From: Prevotellaceae bacterium
GTDB taxonomy: Bacteria; Bacteroidota; Bacteroidia; Bacteroidales; UBA932
DNA length: 6,522 bases
NCBI GenBank assembly: GCA_031264875.1
Contig: JAISDK010000169.1
Span: 1-6,522 of the forward strand
Direction: 5' to 3'
The first letter of the stretch is position 1; every line of letters starts with the position of its first letter. Positions 1 to 6,119 of the stretch are shown one piece after another. Below the pieces are notes generated by a model, which was not told the origin of the DNA, did no database searches, and worked only from the letters and a program-made list of their open reading frames with translations. The position numbers and the translations under genes were made by a program.

Positions 1-2583
1 ATAGCAAAAACAGGAAAATACGACAGTCTTATAAACATAAGCGACAGTGAAACACACCGGTTATCGGGGATGTTTAAGGAATGGTTTCTTGACTATGCCT
101 CGTATGTAATTCTCGAACGCGCCGTTCCTCATATTGAAGATGGACTTAAGCCCGTTCAGCGGCGCATTTTGCATGCAATGAAGTCTATGGACGACGGAAG
201 GTTTAACAAGGTGGCCAACATAATCGGGTTCACCATGCAGTTTCACCCGCATGGCGACGCCTCGATTGGCGATGCATTGGTACAGTTGGGTCAGAAAGAT
301 TTACTGATTGAAACGCAGGGCAACTTTGGAAACATATTAACGGGCGACGGAGCTGCCGCTCCGCGTTACATTGAGGCACGCCTGTCGAAATTTGCACTCG
401 AAGTAGCTTTCAACAGCAAAACGACAACCTGGATGGACACATACGACGGTCGTAATAAGGAACCTGTAACCCTGCCGATGAAATTTCCACTGCTGCTTAC
501 ACAGGGAGCAGAAGGCATAGCTGTCGGTCTGGCTTCGAAAATTCTGCCTCACAATTTCAACGAGCTTATCGACGCTTCGATAGCATATCTTAAAGGCGAA
601 CCGTTTGAAATATTCCCCGATTTTCCCACAGGAGGGTTTGCCGATTGCAGCAATTATAATCAGGGACGAAGAGGCGGCAGAGTGAAAGTGAGGGCAAAAA
701 TATCGAAGACTAATAACAAAACCCTTTCAATTACAGAAATACCATACGGCTTTGACACATCCCGACTGATTGATACCATCATTAAAGCAGGAGAAAAAGG
801 AAAATTCAAAATAAAAAAGGTTGATGACAACACAGCCAAAAACGTCGAAATCATCATTCATCTGCCTGCAGAAACATCTGCCGACGTCACCATCGACGCC
901 CTGTATGCCTTTACCGACTGCGAAATATCCATACCTGTGTACGCCTGCATAATCAACAATGAAAAGCCGGCATTCATCTCTGTAAACGATATTCTCATAT
1001 CATCCGCTGAACAGACAAAATATCTGCTGGGCAGGGAACTGGAAATCAGAATTGACGAATTGAATGAAGACTGGCATCATTCATCTCTGGAAAAAATATT
1101 CTTTGAAGAAAGAATATACCGCGAACTCGAAAAGGATTCAGCATCATGGAAAGACCAGCTACAGGCAATAGGCAAGGCTTTTGAACCTTTTCGAAACAGG
1201 CTGAGCAGAGATATAACAAACGACGACATCGTTAAGCTCACCGAAAAACCCGTAAGGCACATATCAAAATTTGATATTAAAAAAGCCGAAGAACATATCA
1301 AAAGTGTCGAAGAGGAAATGAACGCCACTAAAAAATCCCTTGCAAATCTTACAGCATATACCGTTGAATACTTCAGGAAGATAAAGAAAAAATACGGAGC
1401 AGGAAGAGAACGCAAAACCGAACTCCGGAGTTTTGACGTCATTAAAGCCACAGAAGTCGTAGTAGCCAATCAAAAGCTATATGCAAATTTCAAGGAAGGA
1501 TTTGTGGGTTACGGCGATATAAAGCGGGACGAAAACACTCAATATATTTGCGACTGTTCGGATATCGACGAAATAATAGTCTTTTTCAAAAGCGGAAAAT
1601 ACATGGTATCGAAAATTTCGGAAAAAGCTTTTGCAGGGAAAGACATTTTGTATGTAAACATATTTAAAAGGGATGATTTACGCACTGTTTACAATATGAT
1701 TTACCGTGACGGACGCACAGGCCCTATAATGATGAAACGCTTTTGCGTAACAGGAATAATGCGTGATAAAGAATACGATGCAACAAGGGGCAATCCAAAT
1801 TCCCTGATTCTGTATTTCAGCGGAAACCCCAACGGCGAAGCGGAAATATTGAAAATATTCTATAAACCCCGTCCGCGGTTGAAGAAAACAATCGAAGAAC
1901 TCGATTTCTCGACCCAGCTGGTAAAGGGAAAAAGCGCCATAGGAAGCATACTTAGCAGAAACGCAATACATAGAATAGTATTGAAAGAAAAAGGCGAATC
2001 CACGCTCGGCGGTCAAAAAATATGGCTCGATAACGAACGTAACAAACTAAACAACGAAAACAGGGGATTGTATCTCGGAGAATTTTTCGCGAACGATAAA
2101 ATCCTTGTACTGACCAAAGGAGGATACTATTATACAACCTCTTTCGATCTGGTCAACAGGTACGAAGACGATATTCTGTTAATAAAAAAGCTAAATCCCG
2201 AAGAAATCTTTACCCTGATATATTTCGATGCCCAGCAGAAATTATACTGTGTAAAAAGGATAACATTCGATAAATCGGAAAATAAAGAACGGTTTACTGA
2301 TGAAGACCCTGCCTCGTATCTTGTCGATTTTTCGGCAGATAATTATCCGCAGATAGAAGTGACCTTCACAGGAAAACATATCAATCACAAGCCGGAACTG
2401 ATTGATGCGGAGAAATTCGTTCCGGTTAAAAATCCAAGAGGCAGAGGGCGCAGGCTGTCGTTGCGCGAAGTCGGCAGTGCAAAGTTTGTAGAACCTCTGG
2501 GCAAAAATCCCAGTGCAAACGATGGCAATACACTGCCGCCAAACACGCCCGAAGGTACGCCAATACAAATGTCCCTGTTATGA
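1..2583 (+). CDS. parC: DNA topoisomerase IV subunit A (ParC), 5'-partial
   Basis: This is the DNA-cleaving subunit of topoisomerase IV, which with ParE decatenates and relaxes chromosomes in the cytoplasm. The reading frame is open from base 1. The residues before the ATG at 70 (HRLSGMFKEWFLDYASYV) match the conserved lead-in of Bacteroidota ParC, so that ATG is internal and the true start lies upstream of the window; 860 codons are visible. Seen in order: the winged-helix/QRDR region with HPHGD at 244-258, the catalytic Tyr in APRYIEARLS (codon 367-369), the tower, a coiled-coil dimerisation arm at about 1270-1420, a beta-pinwheel C-terminal domain, and a Pro/Asn-rich tail ending QMSLL. The N-terminal FLDYASYVILERAVP and the absence of a GyrA box (QRRGGKG) favour ParC over GyrA. 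The position equivalent to E. coli ParC Ser80 is Ala (259-261). parE is not in the window. Identity is confident; only the start is missing. Confidence 0.95.
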   Translation: MAKTGKYDSLINISDSETHRLSGMFKEWFLDYASYVILERAVPHIEDGLKPVQRRILHAMKSMDDGRFNKVANIIGFTMQFHPHGDASIGDALVQLGQKDLLIETQGNFGNILTGDGAAAPRYIEARLSKFALEVAFNSKTTTWMDTYDGRNKEPVTLPMKFPLLLTQGAEGIAVGLASKILPHNFNELIDASIAYLKGEPFEIFPDFPTGGFADCSNYNQGRRGGRVKVRAKISKTNNKTLSITEIPYGFDTSRLIDTIIKAGEKGKFKIKKVDDNTAKNVEIIIHLPAETSADVTIDALYAFTDCEISIPVYACIINNEKPAFISVNDILISSAEQTKYLLGRELEIRIDELNEDWHHSSLEKIFFEERIYRELEKDSASWKDQLQAIGKAFEPFRNRLSRDITNDDIVKLTEKPVRHISKFDIKKAEEHIKSVEEEMNATKKSLANLTAYTVEYFRKIKKKYGAGRERKTELRSFDVIKATEVVVANQKLYANFKEGFVGYGDIKRDENTQYICDCSDIDEIIVFFKSGKYMVSKISEKAFAGKDILYVNIFKRDDLRTVYNMIYRDGRTGPIMMKRFCVTGIMRDKEYDATRGNPNSLILYFSGNPNGEAEILKIFYKPRPRLKKTIEELDFSTQLVKGKSAIGSILSRNAIHRIVLKEKGESTLGGQKIWLDNERNKLNNENRGLYLGEFFANDKILVLTKGGYYYTTSFDLVNRYEDDILLIKKLNPEEIFTLIYFDAQQKLYCVKRITFDKSENKERFTDEDPASYLVDFSADNYPQIEVTFTGKHINHKPELIDAEKFVPVKNPRGRGRRLSLREVGSAKFVEPLGKNPSANDGNTLPPNTPEGTPIQMSLL

Positions 2584-2596
2584 GGAAGTGTTGAAC

Positions 2597-2613
2597 GTCT
2601 TAAGATTTGAGAC
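2597..2613 (+). terminator. Hairpin after parC, possible weak terminator
   Basis: GTCTTAA-GAT-TTGAGAC forms a 7-bp stem with one T-G wobble and a 3-nt loop, 13 bases after the parC stop codon. No clean U-tract follows directly (AAACTGTTTACGTTT comes next), so intrinsic termination is uncertain. It could instead protect the mRNA 3' end. The call rests on position and base pairing only. Confidence 0.25.
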
Positions 2614-2700
2614 AAACTGTTTACGTTTAAAAAACAATTGATTATAATAGAAGAAATATATTTTTTACACAAAAGGATGAAACATTTCAAAATAAATTTC

Positions 2701-2708
2701 TACCTTTG
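2701..2708 (+). promoter_or_regulatory. Bacteroidota -7 promoter element upstream of rho
   Basis: TACCTTTG matches the Bacteroidota primary-sigma -7 consensus TAnnTTTG exactly, and GCGGC follows. No convincing -33 TTG is found 19-21 bases upstream. Transcription would start a few bases downstream of the element, leaving a leader of about 145 nt before the rho ATG at 2862. The same core with the same GCGGC extension recurs upstream of the gene at 4864, which strengthens the call. Confidence 0.6.
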
Positions 2709-2724
2709 CGGCGTAAAAACTTTA

Positions 2725-2777
2725 AACAATTTGCATTGTTCAATGTTATTAACGGGCTCGCAATAGACAGTATTGCG
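2725..2777 (+). promoter_or_regulatory. Two hairpins in the rho leader
   Basis: Within the predicted 5' UTR of rho, AACAAT-TTGC-ATTGTT (2725-2740) and CGCAATA-GACAG-TATTGCG (2759-2777) can each form a perfect stem, of 6 bp and 7 bp. A U-G pair at 2758/2778 can extend the second. Rho is autoregulated through its leader in E. coli, so structure here could matter for control. That is inference; the sequence shows only the pairing. Confidence 0.35.
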
Positions 2778-2782
2778 GAAAG

Positions 2783-2833
2783 ATGTATGAGATAATCATG
2801 GTCAAAAGAATTAGAATCCTTTATTTAATATAA
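2783..2833 (+). other. Possible 16-codon upstream ORF in the rho leader
   Basis: ATG at 2783 opens a short frame encoding MYEIIMVKRIRILYLI, ending at TAA 2831-2833, 28 bases before the rho start. An even shorter frame, MLLTGSQ, lies at 2743-2766. No Shine-Dalgarno sequence is visible, but that is normal for Bacteroidota. E. coli rho has a leader peptide (rhoL), which makes the position suggestive. A chance ORF of this length is quite likely, so this is a candidate only. Confidence 0.2.
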
Positions 2834-2861
2834 AGAAAAAAAATACACTAAATTAAATTGT

Positions 2862-3620
2862 ATGTTTACACAAGAAGAATTAGCTTCTAAAACTCTGCCT
2901 GAGTTACAACAGATAGCTAAAAGTATGGGAGCTCATAAAGTCCGGAGTTACAGGAAAGAGGAGCTTATAGAGTATATCCTCGACGAAGGAAATTTGAACA
3001 GTAATGAACCCGATGATGAATCGTTTGATGAAACAGGCCTTAACGACGAGTCGGCCAAACATGTCCTTGACACAATCAGCGATGAAGCCGAAGCTGTTAA
3101 AGCGAAACGGCCAGTAGGCAGACCGAGGCGCGCAAATATTGCAGAATCGGACGAATCTCTGTTTGAATCCTCTTTGGAAAGAATGGACAGCAGCGAAAAC
3201 GATAAAATTAAACGGCCGGTTGGCAGGCCGAAACGCGCACGTATCGGACAGGAATTAATAGCCTCATCTTCGATATCCGAACTTTCAAAAACCGATTCCG
3301 AAGAAAAAGGCGAGGAAAAAGTTATACTCTCCACTTCAAACCCGACATTCGACAAACAGATTATGAAGCCAGCCTTCTCAAAAATCGAAGATCTTCCGGA
3401 ATATCTGGGCGACATGCAGGAAAAGACACAACCGCAGGAAAATATAGAAATGCCGGCTCCTGTTACTGTACTTGTTCCTGCTGCTCCGGCTCTTGTAGAT
3501 GAAGAAGACACGGAAAAAGATGAAACCATCAGCGATGAAAATTCCGTCCTGAAAAAAGAAGAAAGAACAGAGTTCGAAGGAATAATACAAGTATCTGGAG
3601 TATTGGAAGTTATTGCCTAA
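2862..3620 (+). CDS. rho: Rho N-terminal fragment: Rho_N domain plus disordered insertion
   Basis: If the stop at 3618-3620 is real, this frame makes a 252-residue protein. Residues 1-45 are the Rho_N (SAP-like) helical domain, with TLPELQQIAKSMG and YRKEELIEYIL. Residues about 46-235 are low-complexity, rich in Glu, Asp, Ser and Lys, and later Pro/Ala/Val (MPAPVTVLVPAAPALV), with no predicted fold. Two near-identical basic motifs, KRPVGRPRRA (82-91) and KRPVGRPKRA (117-126), resemble AT-hooks. The fragment ends at GVLEVIA, the first strands of the OB-fold. It would have neither the RNA-binding nor the ATPase domain and could not terminate transcription. A disordered Rho insertion that drives condensate formation has been reported in Bacteroides thetaiotaomicron; whether this one behaves alike is inference. 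The A-rich leader without a Shine-Dalgarno sequence is typical of the phylum. Confidence 0.6.
   Translation: MFTQEELASKTLPELQQIAKSMGAHKVRSYRKEELIEYILDEGNLNSNEPDDESFDETGLNDESAKHVLDTISDEAEAVKAKRPVGRPRRANIAESDESLFESSLERMDSSENDKIKRPVGRPKRARIGQELIASSSISELSKTDSEEKGEEKVILSTSNPTFDKQIMKPAFSKIEDLPEYLGDMQEKTQPQENIEMPAPVTVLVPAAPALVDEEDTEKDETISDENSVLKKEERTEFEGIIQVSGVLEVIA
3105..3239 (+). repeat. Two AT-hook-like basic repeats in the Rho insertion
   Basis: Bases 3105-3134 encode KRPVGRPRRA and bases 3210-3239 encode KRPVGRPKRA, 105 bases apart. The two 30-base units differ at a few positions, mostly synonymous or Arg/Lys changes, which suggests selection on the protein. The GRP core flanked by basic residues resembles the AT-hook that binds the minor groove of AT-rich DNA, or RNA in some proteins. 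The surrounding residues are strongly acidic, so these are isolated positive patches. Confidence 0.6.
3618..3620 (+). other. In-frame TAA within the Rho RNA-binding motif
   Basis: TAA occupies the codon that matches Asp60 of E. coli Rho, directly before GYGFLR (E. coli DGFGFLR), whose aromatic residues contact RNA. The conserved Rho sequence continues without a frame change on both sides: GVLEVIA before, GYGFLRSSDYNYLNSPDDI after. Bacteroidota Rho normally has Met/Leu-Pro-Asp/Glu at these three positions, where this sequence reads Ile-Ala-stop. Confidence 0.9.
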
Positions 3621-4691
3621 GGATACGGATTCCTGCGCTCTTCGGACTACAATTATCTGAACTCGCCCGACGACATATACGTCTCCCAGTCCCAGATAAA
3701 ACTGTTCGGACTAAAAACCGGCGACACGATAAATGGGATTGTACGTCCACCGAAAGAAGGTGAAAAATATTTCCCTCTCCTGAAAGTAATAGAAATCAAT
3801 GGCAGAAACCCCGATTTTGTCCGAGACAGAGTACCTTTCGATTTTCTCACTCCGCTGTTTCCAACAGAAAAATTCAATCTGGTCGGACACGGACACAGCA
3901 ATCTCTCCGTCCGCATCGTCGATATGTTCACCCCGATAGGCAAAGGGCAACGCGGCCTCATAGTGGCACAACCTAAAACCGGTAAGACAGTACTGTTAAA
4001 ATCTATAGCCAACGCCATTGCCGACAATCATCCCGAAGTTTACATGATAGTACTGCTGATTGACGAGCGTCCCGAAGAAGTAACAGATATGGCAAGAAGC
4101 GTTAAAGCCGAAGTTGTTGCTTCCACATTCGACGAACCTGCCGACAGGCATGTACGCGTCGCAAATATTGTACTCGAAAAAGCAAAACGCCTGGTCGAAT
4201 GCGGTCACGATGTCGTTATCCTTTTGGATTCCATAACCCGTCTGGCCAGGGCATTCAACACAGTTCAGCCGGCGTCGGGAAAAGTACTTTCGGGCGGCGT
4301 GGATGCAAATGCGCTGCATAAACCGAAACGGTTCTTTGGAGCTGCCCGCAACATCGAAAACGGAGGCTCGCTAACAATACTCGCAACTGCCCTGACCGAT
4401 ACGGGATCCAAAATGGATGACGTAATTTTCGAGGAATTTAAGGGAACGGGAAATATGGAATTGCAACTCGACAGAAAACTGTCCAACCGCAGGCTGTTCC
4501 CATCTGTGGACGTCACACTGTCGAGCACTCGACGCGAAGATTTGCTGCTTGATAAGGACGTAATGAATCGGATATGGATACTCCGGAATTATCTCAGTGA
4601 CATGAACTCTGTAGAAGCGATGGAATTTTTGAGAACACGTTTGCAAAAAACATCAAGCAACGAAGAATTTTTAATTTCCATGAATAGCTAA
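3621..4691 (+). CDS. rho: Rho C-terminal part: OB-fold and ATPase, no own start codon
   Basis: This is the continuation of rho after the stop. It begins with the RNA-binding OB-fold (GYGFLRSSDYNYLNSPDDIY, VSQSQIKLFGLKTGD, IRPPKEGEKYFPL-like segment), followed by the ATPase: QPKTGKT Walker A at about 3969-3989, VVILLDSITRLARAFN Walker B with its Asp at 4227-4229, the RNA-translocating Q-loop LSGGVDANALHKPKRF, and the FKGTGNMEL and MEFL segments near the end. All catalytic motifs are intact and closely match E. coli. The only ATG before Walker A is at 3924. It lies inside a conserved stretch (RIVDMFTPIGKGQRG) and has no ribosome-binding signal, so a protein begun there would lack the RNA-binding domain; I regard that start as an artefact. 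The part 3621-3923 has no ATG, so this region makes sense only as one protein with the upstream fragment. Confidence 0.75.
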   Translation, partial: GYGFLRSSDYNYLNSPDDIYVSQSQIKLFGLKTGDTINGIVRPPKEGEKYFPLLKVIEINGRNPDFVRDRVPFDFLTPLFPTEKFNLVGHGHSNLSVRIVDMFTPIGKGQRGLIVAQPKTGKTVLLKSIANAIADNHPEVYMIVLLIDERPEEVTDMARSVKAEVVASTFDEPADRHVRVANIVLEKAKRLVECGHDVVILLDSITRLARAFNTVQPASGKVLSGGVDANALHKPKRFFGAARNIENGGSLTILATALTDTGSKMDDVIFEEFKGTGNMELQLDRKLSNRRLFPSVDVTLSSTRREDLLLDKDVMNRIWILRNYLSDMNSVEAMEFLRTRLQKTSSNEEFLISMNS

Positions 4692-4703
4692 AAGCTAATT
4701 TTT
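4685..4703 (+). terminator. Possible weak terminator at the end of rho
   Basis: TAGCT-AAA-AGCTA spans the rho stop codon and is followed by ATTTTT and more A/T. The stem has only 5 bp and is A/T-rich, so it is weak. Its position and the T-run are the reasons for listing it. Confidence 0.3.
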
Positions 4704-4726
4704 ATATGTAGCCAATCCAATTTTAC

Positions 4727-4741
4727 TGCGAAATTTTCGCA
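4727..4741. repeat. Short perfect palindrome between rho and the NfeD-like gene
   Basis: TGCGAAA-T-TTTCGCA is a 7-bp inverted repeat around one central base. As RNA it could form a 5-bp stem with an AATTT loop. No U-run follows it. It could be part of the rho 3' end or a protein-binding operator about 85 bases upstream of the -7 element at 4826; nothing in the sequence decides between these. Confidence 0.3.
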
Positions 4742-4803
4742 AAAGCAATTTGTTGATAAATACTGCAATAATATATACTGTGTGATTTATTTTCGCTGAA
4801 CTC

Positions 4804-4833
4804 TTGTTATTTGCAATAAGAAGAGTATCTTTG
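4804..4833 (+). promoter_or_regulatory. Bacteroidota promoter for the NfeD-like gene and truB
   Basis: TTG at 4804-4806 (-33) is followed after 19 bases by TATCTTTG at 4826-4833 (-7), matching both parts of the Bacteroidota primary-sigma promoter at the expected spacing. Transcription would begin a few bases on, giving a short A-rich leader of about 25 nt before the ATG at 4864. The extension TTTGCGGC is shared with the element upstream of rho. Confidence 0.7.
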
Positions 4834-4863
4834 CGGCCATAATAATTAAAAAAAATAAATGAA

Positions 4864-5430
4864 ATGGAAGAAATTTGGACATCTTTAGGCGCATTTGAAA
4901 AAGTGTTGTGGTGTATTGCAATACCCTCATCGGTTATATTCATAATACAGACAGTCCTGACATTTGCGGGAATGGACGCTCATGATGGAGCAGGTGCGGA
5001 ATTTGATGGAAGCGAAGGAGATCCCTCTCCTTTTCAATTGTTCTCGTTCCGCAATCTGATAAATTTCCTGCTTGGGTTCAGCTGGGCAGGAATATCTTTA
5101 TCGGGGAATATTGAAAGCGAAGCTCTTATTGTTATTTTATCGACAGTTGGCGGGCTTTTGCTGGTTACAGTTGTCATGCTTATATTTTACTATATGAGCA
5201 GGCTCGGAGAAAGCGGAAACATTTATTCCGAAGACGCAATTGGTAAAATGGCAGTAGTTTATGTCCCCATATCGGAAAAAAGGTCGCGGGCTGGAAAAAT
5301 CCAGATTACCCTCAATGGCGCTACCTGTGAATTTGACGCTTTGACCGACGGCGATACTCTTAAAACCGGAGAACCCGTTATTGTCAAATCCGTTATCAAT
5401 GGAAGCATGCTTCTGGTAAGTAAAACTTAA
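4864..5430 (+). CDS. NfeD/YuaF-like membrane protein with C-terminal OB-fold
   Basis: This is a 188-residue inner-membrane protein. Hydrophobic segments lie at about 13-36, 62-80 and 87-110, with an acidic Asp/Gly-rich loop (about 38-55) between the first two. Residues about 124-188 resemble the soluble OB-fold domain of the NfeD family: AIGKMAVVYVPI, then GKIQITLNGATCEFDAL, then GEPVIVKSVINGSMLLV. Family members such as B. subtilis YuaF act beside flotillin-like SPFH proteins in membrane organisation, and in Bacteroidota similar genes often neighbour a flotillin gene. No such gene is visible here, although one could lie outside the window. The gene has its own promoter at 4804-4833, and its stop codon overlaps the truB start (TAATG), so the two are probably translationally coupled. 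Another ATG five bases upstream (4859) is out of frame. The fold assignment is moderately sure; the cellular role is unknown. Confidence 0.75.
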   Translation: MEEIWTSLGAFEKVLWCIAIPSSVIFIIQTVLTFAGMDAHDGAGAEFDGSEGDPSPFQLFSFRNLINFLLGFSWAGISLSGNIESEALIVILSTVGGLLLVTVVMLIFYYMSRLGESGNIYSEDAIGKMAVVYVPISEKRSRAGKIQITLNGATCEFDALTDGDTLKTGEPVIVKSVINGSMLLVSKT

Positions 5431-6119
5431 TGATCGATTTCGAGAGAGGTTATATTCTGTCTATAGACAAACCTTACACATGGACATCTACGGATGTAGT
5501 CCGTAAAATTAAAATACTGTTACGAAGCAAAGCCGGTATAAAAAAAATAAAAGTCGGTCATGCAGGAACCTTAGATCCCTTAGCCACAGGCTTGCTGATT
5601 GTATGTATTGGAAATGCCACCAAAAATATCGAAAATATTCAGAACGGTGAAAAAGAGTATATTGCCGATATATATCTGGGCGCTACTACTCCATCGTTTG
5701 ACTTGGAAACACAAATAGACAATCAGTATCCTTTTGAACATATTAGCGGAGATTTGATAAAATCTGTTTTTCCTTCGTTTCTGGGAAAGCAGGAACAGAT
5801 TCCGCCTTTATTTTCTGCAAAACTTATTGACGGTAAACGAGCTTACGAATATGCAAGAACCGGCAGAACTCCTGAGATGAAACCGGCAAGCGTGGAAATC
5901 TATAATCTGGAATTGCTCAACTATTCAGCCCCTGTAGCAAGAATCAAAATTAATTGCAGCAAAGGTACATACGTGCGTTCTTTTGCCCGCGATTTAGGTG
6001 TTGCACTGCAAAGCGGAGGATATCTCAGCAGCCTTCGGCGTACCGCATCGGGTGACTATAATGTGATTAATGCGTTAACAATTAAAGACGTAGAAACAAT
6101 GTTTGGCGACTGCCTCTGA
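5430..6119 (+). CDS. truB: tRNA pseudouridine(55) synthase TruB
   Basis: TruB converts uridine 55 in the T-arm of tRNAs to pseudouridine. The 229-residue product shows the family motifs: ILSIDKPYTWTSTDVVRKIK (9-28), GHAGTLDPLATGLL (43-56) with the catalytic Asp49, Tyr77 in EKEYIADIYLG, IPPLFSAKLIDGKRAYEYAR (124-143), and KGTYVRSFARDLG (178-190) with Tyr181 and Arg183, equivalent to E. coli Tyr179 and Arg181. It is shorter than E. coli TruB (314 residues) because it lacks the C-terminal PUA domain, as is usual in Bacteroidota. The ATG overlaps the stop of the upstream gene by one base, with no Shine-Dalgarno sequence, which points to translational coupling. All catalytic residues are present, so it should be active. 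No gene follows it in the remaining 403 bases. Confidence 0.96.
   Translation: MIDFERGYILSIDKPYTWTSTDVVRKIKILLRSKAGIKKIKVGHAGTLDPLATGLLIVCIGNATKNIENIQNGEKEYIADIYLGATTPSFDLETQIDNQYPFEHISGDLIKSVFPSFLGKQEQIPPLFSAKLIDGKRAYEYARTGRTPEMKPASVEIYNLELLNYSAPVARIKINCSKGTYVRSFARDLGVALQSGGYLSSLRRTASGDYNVINALTIKDVETMFGDCL

Larger units (their letters stand above)
2862..4691 (+). pseudogene. rho: Transcription termination factor Rho, interrupted by an in-frame stop
   Basis: Rho is a hexameric RNA-dependent ATPase that loads on nascent RNA and terminates transcription. Read through the TAA at 3618-3620, the frame gives 609 codons including that one and matches Rho from end to end. In order: a Rho_N helical domain (residues 1-45), a disordered insertion (about 46-235), an OB-fold RNA-binding domain (about 236-320), and a RecA-like ATPase with Walker A, Walker B and Q-loop. 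E. coli Rho has 419 residues; the excess is the insertion, as in other Bacteroidota. Both sides of the stop are in the same frame and neither shows other damage, so decay is recent, or the stop is a sequence error, or it is read through. TAA is a normal terminator at the ends of this gene and of the gene ending at 5430, so codon reassignment is unlikely. The start at 2862 directly precedes the Rho_N domain. Confidence 0.8.

Noticed and set aside
70..72. ATG at 70 as the start of parC
   Set aside because: The frame is open to base 1, and the residues just before it match the conserved N-terminal lead-in of Bacteroidota ParC, so the gene continues upstream of the window.
2620..2648. TTTACG, 17 bases, then TATAAT: an E. 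coli-like sigma-70 promoter before rho
   Set aside because: Bacteroidota primary sigma factor does not use this consensus, and the region is A/T-rich enough to give TATAAT by chance. TACCTTTG at 2701 is the better candidate.
2948..3529. Long antisense open frame opposite the rho insertion
   Set aside because: Its Ser-rich translation is the shadow of the Glu/Asp/Ser-rich coding strand. It has no recognisable domain and no promoter.
3618..3620. Stop-codon reassignment of TAA
   Set aside because: TAA ends rho itself at 4689-4691 and the NfeD-like gene at 5428-5430, so it acts as a normal stop in this genome.
3924..4691. A separate 255-residue gene starting at ATG 3924
   Set aside because: The ATG lies inside a conserved Rho segment just before Walker A, has no initiation signal, and the same frame is conserved Rho sequence upstream to 3621. 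It is the C-terminal part of rho.
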